A stretch of 64,000 nt of DNA from Myroides profundi (GCF_000833025.1 NZ_CP010817.1:806001-870000); one strand, 5' to 3'. Positions 8,534 to 18,635 are shown, numbered from the stretch's first letter. The notes: a model not told the origin generated them from the sequence alone. Made by a program: numbers and translations.

Positions 8534-9179
8534 CTTGTATTATACCTTCTCCTATTTGAACAGGAGCTCCTAGATGTTTAGGCTTTTTGTTGATTAGGTT
8601 ATCTAGTAATACTTTAACTCTAGCGAATTTTTCTCTAAGCATGGTTTTAAAACCAAAGTTACGAGAGACATCTTGCGCATTATAAGCAACTGTATTAAGG
8701 TCTAGATGATTAGCAATGTATACAGCTCTTTCATTGTGAAACGGTTGAGAGATAATCGTAAAACTATCTTGTCCGAATATAGCTTGCATTCGATAGACAG
8801 AATCTAATGTACGTAGTCCTGCATAATCTAGGTATATCTTTTCTTTAGGAACACCCTGTTCTATTAGGGCTTGTTCCATATCTTTAGGTTCGTTATAGTC
8901 ATTGCGACTGTGGTCACCACTTACTACAATATAATCTATTTTACCTGCCTTGTAGAGAGCTGCTGTAGCTTCTATTCGATAAGTGAAGTAATAGTTCAAA
9001 TAGCCTCCTGCAAGTAATTTAGTAGTTCCAAGTACCATACCCACTTTGTTGTGAGGTATTTCATGTACAGAGCTGTACAGTTGGTCTTTGGTTGTATTAG
9101 TTACCCTATAATTCGCAAACCATATAAGGAATAAAGCGAGTAGTGCTAAGTAGAAAGTGTATTTAAAGATCTTTTTCAT
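8514..9179 (-). CDS. SanA/ElyC/YdcF family (DUF218) envelope protein
   Basis: I place the start at the ATG at 9177-9179 (MKKIFKYTFYLALLALFLIW), because longer versions would run into the helicase gene without sounding like the family. This gives 221 residues: one N-terminal membrane anchor, then a periplasmic domain. VGMVLGTTK, YRIEATAALYKAGKIDYIVVSGDHSRNDYNEP and ISQPFHNERAVYIA match SanA, which in E. coli affects envelope barrier function and vancomycin sensitivity. The biochemical activity of the family is unclear. It follows the helicase gene by about 50 bp and may be cotranscribed. Confidence 0.85.
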   Translation of the reverse strand: MKKIFKYTFYLALLALFLIWFANYRVTNTTKDQLYSSVHEIPHNKVGMVLGTTKLLAGGYLNYYFTYRIEATAALYKAGKIDYIVVSGDHSRNDYNEPKDMEQALIEQGVPKEKIYLDYAGLRTLDSVYRMQAIFGQDSFTIISQPFHNERAVYIANHLDLNTVAYNAQDVSRNFGFKTMLREKFARVKVLLDNLINKKPKHLGAPVQIGEGIIQERAQDK

Positions 9180-9231
9180 AGTTGTATAATAGCAATTGTT
9201 AAGATCAAATATAAAGCAAAAAACGTTAGTA

Positions 9232-10488
9232 CTAATACCAACGTTTTTTATTCTTTTTAGAGTTTTCTGATTTACGAGAATTGCTCTGACCAGGTTTTTT
9301 TCTATAATCTTTTTTAGGAGTTTGACCATCTTTAGTGGTAGTCTCTTTCCAAGGGAAAGGATGATCCGTAACAATCTTTGGTTGTAATCTACCGAACTTA
9401 CAAATAGCCTCCCAATAGGTCTTCTCAGATTTATCACAGAAAGAAATAGCTACTCCATCATTACCAGCTCTACCAGTACGACCTATACGGTGTACAAAGG
9501 TTTCAGGGATATTCGGTAAGTCGTAGTTAATTACAACAGGTAGATTATCTATATCGATACCACGAGCAGCTATATCAGTAGCTACTAGTACTTTTGTTTC
9601 TTTGTTTTTAAAGCTATCTAAAGCAGCTTGTCTAGCTGTTTGTGACATATCTCCATGGAATGGCTCAGCATTGACACCGTTCTTTTTAAGTGATTCTACT
9701 ACAGTATCAGCACCTGCCTTTGTACGAGTAAAGACAAGTACATCAGATAACTTTTCGTTACGAATGATATGGTATAATAACTTTTTCTTGTCTCCTTTCT
9801 CTACGAAGTACACTTTTTGTTTAACAGATTGTGCCGTTGAAGAGATAGGATCTACTGCTACATATTCTGGCTTTTGTAAGAATTCATGAGCTAACTCTCT
9901 AATAGGAAGTGGCATCGTAGCAGAGAATAATAGGGTCTGTCTATTAGAAGGAGTAAGTTGTATTAACTTTTTGACATCATCAATGAATCCCATATCTAAC
10001 ATTAAGTCTGCTTCATCTAATACTAAAAAGTGTAGATGATCTAGGTCTAAGTGTTTTTGTTTATATAAGTCCAATAGACGACCAGGAGTACCAATGATCA
10101 CATCTGCACCTTTGTTTAATTGTTCTATTTGGGGCTTGATAGACATACCTCCATATAGTGTGATATACGTCACATTAGTATACTTAGCATATTTTTCGAA
10201 GTTATCGCCTATCTGAACAGCTAGTTCACGAGTAGGAGTAACGATAAGTACTTTAGCTTTCTTTGCTTTTTTAGTATTTCCAAGTTTGTGTAAATAGTGA
10301 ATAATAGGCATTGCAAAGGCAGCTGTTTTACCTGTACCAGTCTGTGCACATCCTATTAGATCTTTTTCAGCTAAGATAAAAGGGATTGCTTTTTGTTGAA
10401 TAGGAGTAGGTTCTTTGTAACCTAACTCATCTATGGCACGTAATATATTCTTATTTAATTGTAAGTCTTCGAATGTCATATACTTCAT
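9232..10488 (-). CDS. DEAD-box ATP-dependent RNA helicase (RhlE-like)
   Basis: The 418-residue protein has every core motif in order: Q motif with PTPIQQKAIP (residues 27-36), motif I AQTGTGKT, Ia PTRELA, GG, TPGRLLDL, motif II DEAD, motif III SAT, motif V with ATDIAARGID and motif VI HRIGRTGRAG. The roughly 50-residue tail is Lys/Ser/Gln-rich and basic, as in RhlE/CsdA-type helicases that act on rRNA or mRNA structure. The start may be Met1 (10486-10488) or Met4 (10477-10479). Confidence 0.93.
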   Translation of the reverse strand: MKYMTFEDLQLNKNILRAIDELGYKEPTPIQQKAIPFILAEKDLIGCAQTGTGKTAAFAMPIIHYLHKLGNTKKAKKAKVLIVTPTRELAVQIGDNFEKYAKYTNVTYITLYGGMSIKPQIEQLNKGADVIIGTPGRLLDLYKQKHLDLDHLHFLVLDEADLMLDMGFIDDVKKLIQLTPSNRQTLLFSATMPLPIRELAHEFLQKPEYVAVDPISSTAQSVKQKVYFVEKGDKKKLLYHIIRNEKLSDVLVFTRTKAGADTVVESLKKNGVNAEPFHGDMSQTARQAALDSFKNKETKVLVATDIAARGIDIDNLPVVINYDLPNIPETFVHRIGRTGRAGNDGVAISFCDKSEKTYWEAICKFGRLQPKIVTDHPFPWKETTTKDGQTPKKDYRKKPGQSNSRKSENSKKNKKRWY

Positions 10489-10680
10489 CTATTTATTGAT
10501 ACAAAGGTACTTCATTTTATTTTTATTACATGAAGTGCTATTGATAAGCTTTTTCTTTTTGTATTGTATGTATAGTAGTGCTCCTTGTTGTCAGTATATA
10601 TAGTAACTAGTCTATTTTCTAAGTATCTATTTTTCGTATTAATAAAAAAATGATTAAATTGTAATGTAAATTACTTTATT

Positions 10681-11280
10681 ATGGTTAGACAACTTGAAAA
10701 AATATACTATCCTGTGGCAATTATTATGATTGTCATAGTTATCTATGCTGCTATTCAGGATATGATTTATCTATTATTATTTATACCTGTATTGCTACTT
10801 TTAGCAATGATTAAGGTTTACACCACTAATCAACGTTTAAAATATGCAGGGATAACTACAACTGCTAAAATAGTGCAATATGAATCATACCTAAACTTCG
10901 ATGAAGACCTAGCTACTAGCCGTAGAGGAGATGTGAAAAAAGAGATTCTTATTGTGGAGTTCACTACTAAAGACAACAAAATAGTGCGTGGTAAACCTAT
11001 GCAGTATAAATTGAATAAACCAGAACTAGAAGATACTGACTTCGAGTATCCTTATAATGAAAAATACATAGCTCTACGAGACTATAACCCTGTAGGAGAA
11101 GAGTTCGATATTACTTACGATAGAGATAGACCTGATACTTTTACAGCAAAACAGTTTGTAATGGAAGATTTAGGATGGATGCTTAAGTTTATCTATATCT
11201 TAAGTGTTATCGTAGTGATATGCTTAGTCTCTGTATTGATAGAATATAATGTAGTAGATACTATAAAAGGTCTTTTCTAA
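10681..11280 (+). CDS. Membrane protein with a DUF3592-like domain
   Basis: The 199-residue protein has two N-terminal membrane helices (about 10-45), a soluble domain of some 110 residues, and one C-terminal helix (about 165-185). The middle part (TTAKIVQYESY, then EEFDITYDRDRPDTFTAKQF) resembles DUF3592-type modules that fold as small beta domains between helices. Function is unknown. The small membrane protein downstream is probably in the same transcript. Confidence 0.7.
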   Translation: MVRQLEKIYYPVAIIMIVIVIYAAIQDMIYLLLFIPVLLLLAMIKVYTTNQRLKYAGITTTAKIVQYESYLNFDEDLATSRRGDVKKEILIVEFTTKDNKIVRGKPMQYKLNKPELEDTDFEYPYNEKYIALRDYNPVGEEFDITYDRDRPDTFTAKQFVMEDLGWMLKFIYILSVIVVICLVSVLIEYNVVDTIKGLF

Positions 11281-11347
11281 AGAAGGTGATCAGGGATACA
11301 ATCTATTAGTACTGTAAAGCCATAACTACTAGTATAATATTTATTTT

Positions 11348-11731
11348 ATGAAAGACTTATTCTACGCTGTAGTTTATGTACTATTATTCTACTTACTTGT
11401 TATCGTTAGTTTTATACTTGGTCTTAGTGTCTTTGTTGAGGCATCAGGTATACTTTTTTGTTTATTGCTTACATTAGTGGTAAGTGTGGTTATTCTAACC
11501 CTATATAAACTTAACAAAAAGTACCTCGTCTATAGTCTGGCAAAAGCATCAATGAAAAGAAGATGGCTGTGGATAGCTGTATTATTATCTCCATTTATAG
11601 TTGCAATTATTTTGGCTATAATACAGTATAAAATTTTAGTCATACTGATATATACAAGTCCATTGTTTATCACGAATATAGTTTTTATTCGGATGAATTA
11701 TAAAAAAGTAAAAGCTCTTCAGAATCACTGA
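11348..11731 (+). CDS. Small integral membrane protein, unknown
   Basis: The 127 residues form four hydrophobic helices (about 5-30, 33-55, 72-93 and 97-118) joined by short basic loops. No motif was recognised. It lies 67 bp behind the DUF3592-like gene on the same strand, and its stop codon sits inside the following terminator. Confidence 0.65.
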   Translation: MKDLFYAVVYVLLFYLLVIVSFILGLSVFVEASGILFCLLLTLVVSVVILTLYKLNKKYLVYSLAKASMKRRWLWIAVLLSPFIVAIILAIIQYKILVILIYTSPLFITNIVFIRMNYKKVKALQNH

Positions 11732-11748
11732 AGAGCTTTTGTTTTTTT
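11710..11748. terminator. Bidirectional terminator
   Basis: Thirteen-bp arms (11710-11722 and 11728-11740) contain AGCTCTTCAG / CTGAAGAGCT, with A and T runs on the two sides. It separates the membrane gene from the convergent mutase operon. Confidence 0.9.
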
Positions 11749-11763
11749 ATAATCTTATGACGA

Positions 11764-13893
11764 TTAAGTTTCGTCACCTAATAATATTTCTAACATTGTT
11801 ATCGCTGCGTCACTGATTTTAGTACCAGGACCAAATACAGCTACTGCACCAGCATCGAATAAGAACTGGTAATCTTGAGCTGGAATAACACCACCTACGA
11901 TAACCATAATATCATCTCTACCGTATTTCTTTAACTCCTCTATTACTTGAGGAACTAATGTCTTATGACCTGCAGCTAGAGAAGAAACTCCTAATGCGTG
12001 CACATCATTTTCTACAGCTTGTTTAGCAGCTTCTGCAGGCGTTTGGAATAACGGACCTATATCCACATCAAATCCAACGTCAGCATAACCCGTAGCTACT
12101 ACTTTTGCACCGCGGTCATGACCATCTTGCCCCATCTTCGCAATCATAATACGAGGACGACGACCTTCTACTTCAGCGAATTTATCAGCTAGTTCACGAG
12201 CTTTCTTAAAGCTCTTATCATCTTTTATTTCTTTGCTATACACACCACTTACAGATTGGATTTGTGCTTTAAATCTTCCGAATACGCTTTCTAACGCGTC
12301 ACTTATCTCTCCTAATGTAGCTCTATGTGTAGCAGCTTCTACAGCTAGAGCTAATAGGTTACCTTCTCCAGTCTTAGCCGATTGTGTTAATGCAGCTAGT
12401 GCTTCAGCTACCTTAGTATTATCACGAGTAGCTTTAATATGGTTTAGACGGTCTATCTGAGCCTTGCGCACAGTCTGATTATCTACTTCTAAGATATGTA
12501 ATGGATCTTCTTTTTCAAGACGATACTTATTTACTCCTACGATAACATCTTGTCCACTGTCAATACGAGCCTGTTTACGAGCAGCTGCTTCTTCTATACG
12601 AAGTTTAGGAATACCTGCTTCGATAGCCTTAGTCATCCCACCTAACTCTTCTACTTCTTCTATCAGCGCCCATGCTTTCTCAGCGATCTCTTGTGTAAGG
12701 CTCTCTACATAATAGCTACCTGCCCAAGGATCTACTGTTTTACATATTTTAGTCTCTTCTTGTAAGAATATCTGTGTATTACGAGCAATACGCGCAGAGA
12801 AATCCGTTGGTAAGGCGATAGCCTCATCTAGCGCATTCGTATGCAGAGATTGTGTCCCACCGAACGCAGCAGCAGCAGCCTCTATAGCAGTACGAGCCAC
12901 ATTGTTAAACGGGTCTTGCTCTGTAAGACTCCATCCTGATGTCTGACAGTGTGTGCGCAGTGCTAATGACTTATCAGATTTAGGTTCGAACTGTTTTAAT
13001 AACTTAGCCCATAACATACGACCTGCACGCATCTTAGCAATTTCCATGAAGTGATTCATTCCTATCGCCCAGAAGAATGACAGTCGAGGTGCGAAGTCAT
13101 CTATCTTCATACCAGCATTAAGTCCAGTACGGATATATTCTAGTCCATCTGCCAAGGTATAAGCTAACTCAATATCTGCTGTAGCACCTGCCTCTTGCAT
13201 ATGATATCCAGAGATAGAGATAGAGTTAAACTTCGGCATATGATTACTCGTATAGTCAAAGATGTCAGCGATGATCTTCATAGAAGGAGTAGGTGGGTAG
13301 ATGTATGTATTACGCACCATAAACTCTTTTAGAATATCATTCTGTATCGTACCTGACAATAGTTTTTTATCTACTCCTTGTTCCATAGCAGCTACAATGT
13401 AGAAAGCCAGAACAGGAAGTACGGCTCCGTTCATCGTCATAGATACAGACATCTCGCCTAGAGGTATCTGATCAAATAAGATCTTCATATCTTCTACGCT
13501 ATCTATTGCTACACCAGCTTTACCTACATCACCTACTACACGTTCGTGATCTGAGTCATATCCGCGGTGTGTAGCTAAGTCGAAGGCTACAGATAGTCCT
13601 TTTTGTCCAGCAGCCAAGTTACGTCTGTAGAAAGCATTACTCTCTTCCGCAGTAGAGAATCCCGCATACTGACGTATCGTCCATGGACGGCGTACATACA
13701 TGGTAGCATAAGGGCCACGTAAGTTAGGCGCAAACCCTGCTCCGAAGCCTATGTGCTCTACTTTATCCAAGTCAGCTTCACTGTAGACTTTATTTATATC
13801 AATACCTTCAGCAGTAGTGAAGTCAGATGCTTCTGACTGAGTTCTCACTGTTGAGGTATTTATAGTCAAATGTTGTAAGTCCTTTCTTTTCAT
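11764..13893 (-). CDS. mutB: Methylmalonyl-CoA mutase, large (B12-binding) subunit
   Basis: This adenosylcobalamin enzyme interconverts methylmalonyl-CoA and succinyl-CoA. The 709-residue subunit has the (beta/alpha)8 substrate domain ([32 protein letters not shown] near residue 53; [13 protein letters not shown] later). The C-terminal cobalamin domain carries DGHDRG (about residues 589-594), whose His ligates cobalt, and the later GGVIPAQD loop. It starts 3 bp behind the small-subunit stop. A cobalamin adenosyltransferase is encoded at 53.9 kb. No meaB/argK chaperone gene is seen in the window. Confidence 0.96.
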   Translation of the reverse strand: MKRKDLQHLTINTSTVRTQSEASDFTTAEGIDINKVYSEADLDKVEHIGFGAGFAPNLRGPYATMYVRRPWTIRQYAGFSTAEESNAFYRRNLAAGQKGLSVAFDLATHRGYDSDHERVVGDVGKAGVAIDSVEDMKILFDQIPLGEMSVSMTMNGAVLPVLAFYIVAAMEQGVDKKLLSGTIQNDILKEFMVRNTYIYPPTPSMKIIADIFDYTSNHMPKFNSISISGYHMQEAGATADIELAYTLADGLEYIRTGLNAGMKIDDFAPRLSFFWAIGMNHFMEIAKMRAGRMLWAKLLKQFEPKSDKSLALRTHCQTSGWSLTEQDPFNNVARTAIEAAAAAFGGTQSLHTNALDEAIALPTDFSARIARNTQIFLQEETKICKTVDPWAGSYYVESLTQEIAEKAWALIEEVEELGGMTKAIEAGIPKLRIEEAAARKQARIDSGQDVIVGVNKYRLEKEDPLHILEVDNQTVRKAQIDRLNHIKATRDNTKVAEALAALTQSAKTGEGNLLALAVEAATHRATLGEISDALESVFGRFKAQIQSVSGVYSKEIKDDKSFKKARELADKFAEVEGRRPRIMIAKMGQDGHDRGAKVVATGYADVGFDVDIGPLFQTPAEAAKQAVENDVHALGVSSLAAGHKTLVPQVIEELKKYGRDDIMVIVGGVIPAQDYQFLFDAGAVAVFGPGTKISDAAITMLEILLGDET

Positions 13894-13896
13894 GCC

Positions 13897-15267
13897 TTAT
13901 TGTTTAGTTGATTTTTCTTCCTCTAATCTATTTTGTTCATAGCTTTCTGCCAGTCGTTTCTCTATAATCGGAACGATAAGCGTCTTACGAGGATTCTGTT
14001 TAACAAAAGGGAATAACTCAAGGTCGTGACTCATCATATCTTGAGGATTAGGATACTTATTAGTACCTAATAGGACTTCTTTACCATTGTTGAAAAGCTC
14101 TTGTTCTTTTTGAGCACTTTCATTTATTTTTTTCTGGATTGTTCCTTCGATTAGAGAAGTGATTAATCCATCTGCTTTTTCTATTGATTTAAACAGCTCT
14201 AATGCTTTCTCAGCTAGTTGATTAGTAAGTGATTCGATATAGTATGCCCCTTCAGCAGGATTGTCCACTGCATCGAAATAACTTTCTTGTTTTAAGATTA
14301 AGAGTTGGTTACGAGATATACGATCTCCGAATTCATTCTCTTTGTGATAGATAGCATCATAAGCTAAGTTACTAATCAAGTCAGCACCTCCTAATACAGC
14401 ACTCATACACTCCGTAGTAGTACGTAGCATATTCACATTATAGTCATATAATGTTTTGTTTCGTTTAGTAGGGATAGCGATGATGTGTATCTTCGTATCG
14501 GTGTTGTATTCTTTAGTTACTAGCTCTGCTAGTAAGCGAAGTGCACGTAGTTTTGCTATTTCGAAGAAATAGTTAGTTCCTACAGCCGTTTCTATATAAA
14601 TAGGAGTATTCTTTAACTCTATTCTGTTGAGGTACTCATTTAGATGAGCTAGTGCGTATGCTAACTGCTGTGTCATATTAGCACCAGCATTTTGGTACAC
14701 AGTAGCATCTACATGAATAGCTACATTATTAGCTATACCTACACATTCATTTAGATTACTTAGGTCGCTGTTCAGGTTAGTGTGCCAGTTACCATCAGTT
14801 GTTAGTTGGTGTATAGGGTCTAATAAGATTGTTATCTTATATCCATTGCTAGTAGCATACGTAGATAACTTTCTAGCATATGCAGTATCTAGGAAGTTAA
14901 ATACGAAGAAGTATTGGTGCGTTTTTGGTAGTGCAGTTAATAATTCTGTAGCATCTATAGAAGGATTGTCTATCGTGAAGTAGATCACTTCAGCTCCTCT
15001 ATTAAGTGTATCAAGCGTCTTTGCTATCGATCTCTCAATATCAAAAACGTATACCCTCTGTACAATGTTAAAATGAGAGGTACTAGTCTGTACAGGAATC
15101 GGACGGTGATCAGCATCATTGTGATAGAATGGCTTTACCTTAATTCCCTCTAAACTTTCCCAAACAAGTGTTTCATTGTAGTCAGCGCCTTTTAACTCAA
15201 ACTGTATTTGGTTTTTCCACGCCTTAGAAGAAACTTTTTCAAATTCTTCGAATAATTGGTTAGTCAT
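13897..15267 (-). CDS. mutA: Methylmalonyl-CoA mutase, small subunit
   Basis: With the start at 15265-15267 (MTNQLFEEFEKVSSKAW) the product has 456 residues. A further-upstream ATG at 15312 would overlap the divIC-like gene. The substrate-barrel half is recognisable (AWKNQIQFELKGADYNETLVWESLEGI and NQLLILKQESYFDAVDNPAEGAYYIESLT). It stops after the barrel, without the cobalamin-binding DxHxxG domain. That is expected for the non-catalytic subunit, and this short form is usual in Bacteroidota. Confidence 0.93.
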   Translation of the reverse strand: MTNQLFEEFEKVSSKAWKNQIQFELKGADYNETLVWESLEGIKVKPFYHNDADHRPIPVQTSTSHFNIVQRVYVFDIERSIAKTLDTLNRGAEVIYFTIDNPSIDATELLTALPKTHQYFFVFNFLDTAYARKLSTYATSNGYKITILLDPIHQLTTDGNWHTNLNSDLSNLNECVGIANNVAIHVDATVYQNAGANMTQQLAYALAHLNEYLNRIELKNTPIYIETAVGTNYFFEIAKLRALRLLAELVTKEYNTDTKIHIIAIPTKRNKTLYDYNVNMLRTTTECMSAVLGGADLISNLAYDAIYHKENEFGDRISRNQLLILKQESYFDAVDNPAEGAYYIESLTNQLAEKALELFKSIEKADGLITSLIEGTIQKKINESAQKEQELFNNGKEVLLGTNKYPNPQDMMSHDLELFPFVKQNPRKTLIVPIIEKRLAESYEQNRLEEEKSTKQ

Positions 15268-15289
15268 AATTTTTGGTTGGTAGTGAAAC

Positions 15290-15613
15290 TTATTGTGCAG
15301 ACAGTGTGTCAAACTCTATAATAAAGACATCTTCATTCTCCCGCTTCATATAATAATTTTCACGAGCATATTTTTCTGTAGCGTCTCCACTTTTTAGACC
15401 TTTGATAGCCTGTCTATCTTTTGCTATTTCGTTTTCGAAGTACTTCTTATTGTCCTCCAGCTTGTTAATCTCTTGATCTATAACCCGCTGTTCTAATAAA
15501 GAAGAACTGTCAAAAAATATTATCCAAATTACAAATAAAAGACCTACTAAAAAAAAAGGATTTTTTAGTAGGCTTACATATTTATAATTTTTTAGGGTCT
15601 CAACTATTTTCAT
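15290..15613 (-). CDS. FtsB/DivIC family septum formation initiator
   Basis: The 107-residue bitopic protein has one membrane helix (about residues 20-36, FFLVGLLFVIWIIFF) followed by a coiled coil (residues 40-75, with regular Leu/Ile/Glu/Lys heptads) and a short C-terminal segment. KSGDATEKYARENYYMKRENEDVFII is the conserved end of FtsB/DivIC proteins, which join FtsL and FtsQ/DivIB in the divisome. It sits between udk and mutA with gaps of 17 and 22 bp, so one transcript is likely. Confidence 0.88.
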   Translation of the reverse strand: MKIVETLKNYKYVSLLKNPFFLVGLLFVIWIIFFDSSSLLEQRVIDQEINKLEDNKKYFENEIAKDRQAIKGLKSGDATEKYARENYYMKRENEDVFIIEFDTLSAQ

Positions 15614-15630
15614 AGCCTAAAGATAGTAAA

Positions 15631-16239
15631 TTAACCGATTTTTTCATTAATAACTGTACGAACAATATCGATGGCAACAGTATTATAGGTATCATTAGGG
15701 ATAATGATGTCTGCGAATGCCTTAGAAGGCTCGATAAACTGGTCGTGCATCGGCTTTAAAGTTGTTTGATATCTGTTTACCACTTCCATCATATCTCTAC
15801 CTCTATCAGCTATATCTCTCTTTAATCTTCTAATCAGACGCTCATCAGAATCTGCGTGAACGAATATCTTAATGTCACACATATCGCGTAGCTCTGGATG
15901 ACATAGAATAAGAATACCTTCTACGATCATTACTTTACGAGGGTGAGTTAAGATATAATCATCAGTACGATTGTGTTTCACGAACGAGTAAACAGGTTGG
16001 TTAATACTGTTTCCTTCTTTTAATTCTTTTAGGTGTTTTACCAATAATTCAAAGTCAATTGAACGAGGGTGGTCAAAGTTAATTAACGTTCTTTCTTCTA
16101 ACGAAAGATTATCAGTCGCCTTGTAGTATGAATCCTGTGATATAACTCCAACTTCGGTTTCCGGTAGTTCATTTATAATTTGTTGAACTACTGTAGTTTT
16201 ACCACTTCCAGTACCTCCTGCAATTCCTATAATAAGCAT
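15631..16239 (-). CDS. udk: Uridine kinase
   Basis: The enzyme phosphorylates uridine or cytidine to the monophosphate in pyrimidine salvage. I choose the ATG at 16237-16239, so the Walker A loop GGTGSGKTT lies at about residues 8-16, as is usual, for 202 residues in all. SQDSYYK, NFDHPRSIDF and the lid segment with RLIRRLKRDIADRGRD are diagnostic. It heads the reverse-strand operon with divIC and mutAB. TACTTTTG, a fair TAnnTTTG box, lies about 15 bases upstream. Confidence 0.95.
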   Translation of the reverse strand: MLIIGIAGGTGSGKTTVVQQIINELPETEVGVISQDSYYKATDNLSLEERTLINFDHPRSIDFELLVKHLKELKEGNSINQPVYSFVKHNRTDDYILTHPRKVMIVEGILILCHPELRDMCDIKIFVHADSDERLIRRLKRDIADRGRDMMEVVNRYQTTLKPMHDQFIEPSKAFADIIIPNDTYNTVAIDIVRTVINEKIG

Positions 16240-16260
16240 GTTATAATATATTTTTAGCAA

Positions 16261-16960
16261 AAGTATAAATTAATAATCTTGCATAGAAACATTTTTTATT
16301 GATTCACTGTTTTTTGGCTTTTATTATCAAAAGTTTAATAAGCTTCTATACGCTGATTCAGACTACTTATATTGATCTGTTTTCTAAAAAAAAGATATTG
16401 TTTTTTTATTTTCACCTCCTTTTTTAGTTTTAAAATCTTCTTTTTATAGAATGTATACCCTCTTTTTTTTCTAAAAAGTAGTTTTTAGCGGTCAATATGA
16501 TTGTTTTTCAAAATAAATGATATACTTTTTTTTAAGTACATTTTTTGTTAATTGATTGATTTATAGTTGCTTGTTTTGTTTTTGTGTTTTTTTACTGTAT
16601 TGATTATATGTTGCTTAACCCTTGTAAAATATAGGGTTGTATAGAGATTGCTCGACAATACATGGACAATAAGCCGAGTTTAGTGGAGCTGAGGTGTTGT
16701 TTGTCGAAGGAGTGATCTTTTAATATCCAAGTATTCTCCTCTAAGAATTATATAAGAGATACGATATGGAAAATAGTGGTAATTATAAGGCAGTATAGTA
16801 ATGTCATTAAGGATAGGGATAGAAAAAAAGAAGAATAGATTAGAAGGGGAGTCAGCGTGTATGCTGATGTTAGCAAAAATAGGAGGATACTGGTAGTACT
16901 TCCATATTAGAATTAATTGGACAATAAGTGGTTAGTATTGGATAAAATACTGATTTAACT
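16261..16960. other. Gene-free 780-bp intergenic stretch
   Basis: The gap between divergent udk and the siderophore-reductase gene is very AT-rich on the udk side, with many T-runs, and holds no credible ORF. AACCCT / AGGGTT at about 16617-16638 could form a weak hairpin. I see no tRNA, riboswitch or mobile-element signature. A small RNA cannot be excluded. Confidence 0.5.
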
Positions 16961-16971
16961 AACTGTTTATA

Positions 16972-16999
16972 TTGAATCTAAATAAAAAAGTTATATTTG
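16972..16999 (+). promoter_or_regulatory. Promoter of the siderophore-interacting protein gene
   Basis: TTG (16972-16974) and TATATTTG (16992-16999) are 17 bp apart, a good Bacteroidota promoter. The start codon is 40 bp downstream. Confidence 0.7.
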
Positions 17000-17039
17000 T
17001 GTGATTTAAAGAAATAGAACCAAAGAATAAAACAACAAT

Positions 17040-17867
17040 ATGGCAAAGAAAGGTAACATACAGCGCAAAGTATTTACATTAAAGAATAGAGAGTATATCA
17101 CGCCACATTATATACGTATTACACTAAGCGGAAATGATGTAGCTGATTTTAAGGATACAACGATAGGAGTTAATAATAAAATATTTATCGCTCCAGAAGG
17201 ATGTGCTGAGGTACACCTACCAGAGTTTGACTTCGAGAAAGGGGCATGGAAGCCTCAAGAGGAATCAATCAAACCTTATGTACGTACTTATACACATAGA
17301 GGAATCGATTTAGAAAAGAATGAGTTATACATAGATTTCGTAGCACATGGTGATGAAGGGCCAGCTTCTAACTGGGCTATTAATGCTGAGATCGGTGATC
17401 CACTAGGTGTAGCTATGGGATGTGATCCTAGTGAGCTATATCCTGAGGCTGCATGGTATATCCTAGTAGGAGATGGTACAGCTATACCAGTACTAGGAGC
17501 TATATTAGAGTCTCTACCTGTAGATGCTAGAGTGAATGCTGTGATAGAGGTAGAAAGTGTAGAGGATATACAAGAACTACCTACTCATGCAGAGTCTAAA
17601 ATAGAATGGCTGATCAATCCTACTTCTGGGCAAAACTCGGAATTAGCGAAGAGAGCAAAAGAAATCATAGCAGAGCACAGTGATGAGATGTCTAAGTTCG
17701 GATATGTGGCAGCTGAGTTTGATACAGTAAAAGAATTGAGAAACTACCTTCGAAAAGAATTAAACTGGACAAAGGATGAGTTGTACGCTTATTCTTATTG
17801 GAAGTTTGGTAAGGCAGAGTCTGCTTCTGAAGCTGACCGTAGAGCTGAAAAAGCGAGCTTAGAATAA
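17040..17867 (+). CDS. Siderophore-interacting protein (ferric-siderophore reductase)
   Basis: The 275-residue cytoplasmic flavoprotein has an FAD-binding barrel at residues 1-125 (HYIRITLSGNDVADF; KPYVRTYTHRG, where RxYTxR binds FAD; HGDEGPASNWA) and an NAD(P)H-binding half from about 130 (YILVGDGTAIPVLGAIL). The C-terminal YWKFGKAE-type end is typical of the ViuB/SIP family. Such enzymes reduce Fe3+-siderophore complexes to release iron. No siderophore receptor is adjacent. Iron control is plausible, but I see no clear Fur box. Confidence 0.93.
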   Translation: MAKKGNIQRKVFTLKNREYITPHYIRITLSGNDVADFKDTTIGVNNKIFIAPEGCAEVHLPEFDFEKGAWKPQEESIKPYVRTYTHRGIDLEKNELYIDFVAHGDEGPASNWAINAEIGDPLGVAMGCDPSELYPEAAWYILVGDGTAIPVLGAILESLPVDARVNAVIEVESVEDIQELPTHAESKIEWLINPTSGQNSELAKRAKEIIAEHSDEMSKFGYVAAEFDTVKELRNYLRKELNWTKDELYAYSYWKFGKAESASEADRRAEKASLE

Positions 17868-17914
17868 TCAGTTTTTGATAGAAATACTTCATCTTTGTTG
17901 TCTTAAAAAATAGA

Positions 17915-18379
17915 ATGATGAAAAGAAGTGTTGTGGTAATATTAACCGCTTTATTAGGTGTGTTTTTCTCACAGTGTAAGGATCGTAAAGAAGTAGAGCA
18001 GACTATAGAAGTGCCTACTCCATCAGAACAAAGTAGTATAACTCCTACTGAAGAAGGAGTAGAGGAGAAGGAGGTCATATATGGTACTTATGATGGAAGG
18101 TTTCCTTGGACTGAGGAAGGAGAAGATATGGAGGTACTCCAAGTATCTGCTCAGATCAAAGAAGATAATAAGTATGTGTATAGAGTCATTAGCTCCACAG
18201 GTACACATCATGAAGAAGGAGAGTGGGAGCTAGAGCAAGATAGACTGTACCTGAGAGAAGATGAGTATAGTGCTGCACATGCGTTCTTAGTAAAAGAAGG
18301 CAAATTATACTTTCTAGATAGTGAAGGAGATGTGGTGAATGAGCATGAATCTGGAGATTATATATTAGTGAAGAAATAA
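17915..18379 (+). CDS. Lipoprotein with a small C-terminal beta domain
   Basis: The 154-residue precursor has a lipobox (VFFSQ-C, Cys at about residue 22) followed by an acidic, Pro/Thr/Glu-rich linker. From about residue 55, YGTYDGRFPWTEEGEDMEVLQVSAQI and a GEWELEQDRLYL strand give a repeating beta pattern, loosely like the N-terminal NlpE/lipocalin-type domain. The CxxC pair of classic NlpE is absent. The likeness is weak, so function is left open. It lies 47 bp behind the SIP gene and may share its transcript. Confidence 0.72.
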   Translation: MMKRSVVVILTALLGVFFSQCKDRKEVEQTIEVPTPSEQSSITPTEEGVEEKEVIYGTYDGRFPWTEEGEDMEVLQVSAQIKEDNKYVYRVISSTGTHHEEGEWELEQDRLYLREDEYSAAHAFLVKEGKLYFLDSEGDVVNEHESGDYILVKK

Positions 18380-18404
18380 AATAGTTTTCCATAAATTGAA
18401 CAAG

Positions 18405-18443
18405 AAGAGATGATACGATATTATTGTATTGTCTCTTTTTTTT
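18405..18443 (+). terminator. Terminator of the SIP-lipoprotein unit
   Basis: Fourteen-bp arms with three G-U pairs (18405-18418 and 18424-18437) are followed by at least eight T. Confidence 0.75.
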
Positions 18444-18596
18444 GTTTTAAAGAGGGTAGTACTTTATTAACTAAGAGTAAGGTTATTCTTTATAGTCATC
18501 TCTTATATGAGAATAGAGAAGAGATATTATGGTAAGATTTTTTAAAACAGAGATGATTGAGCTTTACAGTTTGTTTAAAAAAGTTGTTTTAAAGTA

Positions 18597-18625
18597 TTGG
18601 TTATTAAATAAAGTGTTTATATTTG
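18597..18625 (+). promoter_or_regulatory. Promoter of the lysC leader
   Basis: TTG (18597-18599), 18 bp, then TATATTTG (18618-18625). Initiation near 18630 leaves only a few bases before the leader ATG at 18636. Confidence 0.7.
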
Positions 18626-18635
18626 TCCCAAATCA

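Noticed and set aside
9180..9437. N-terminal extension of the SanA-like protein
   Set aside because: The added 86 residues overlap the helicase gene, and a membrane-anchor start fits at 9179.
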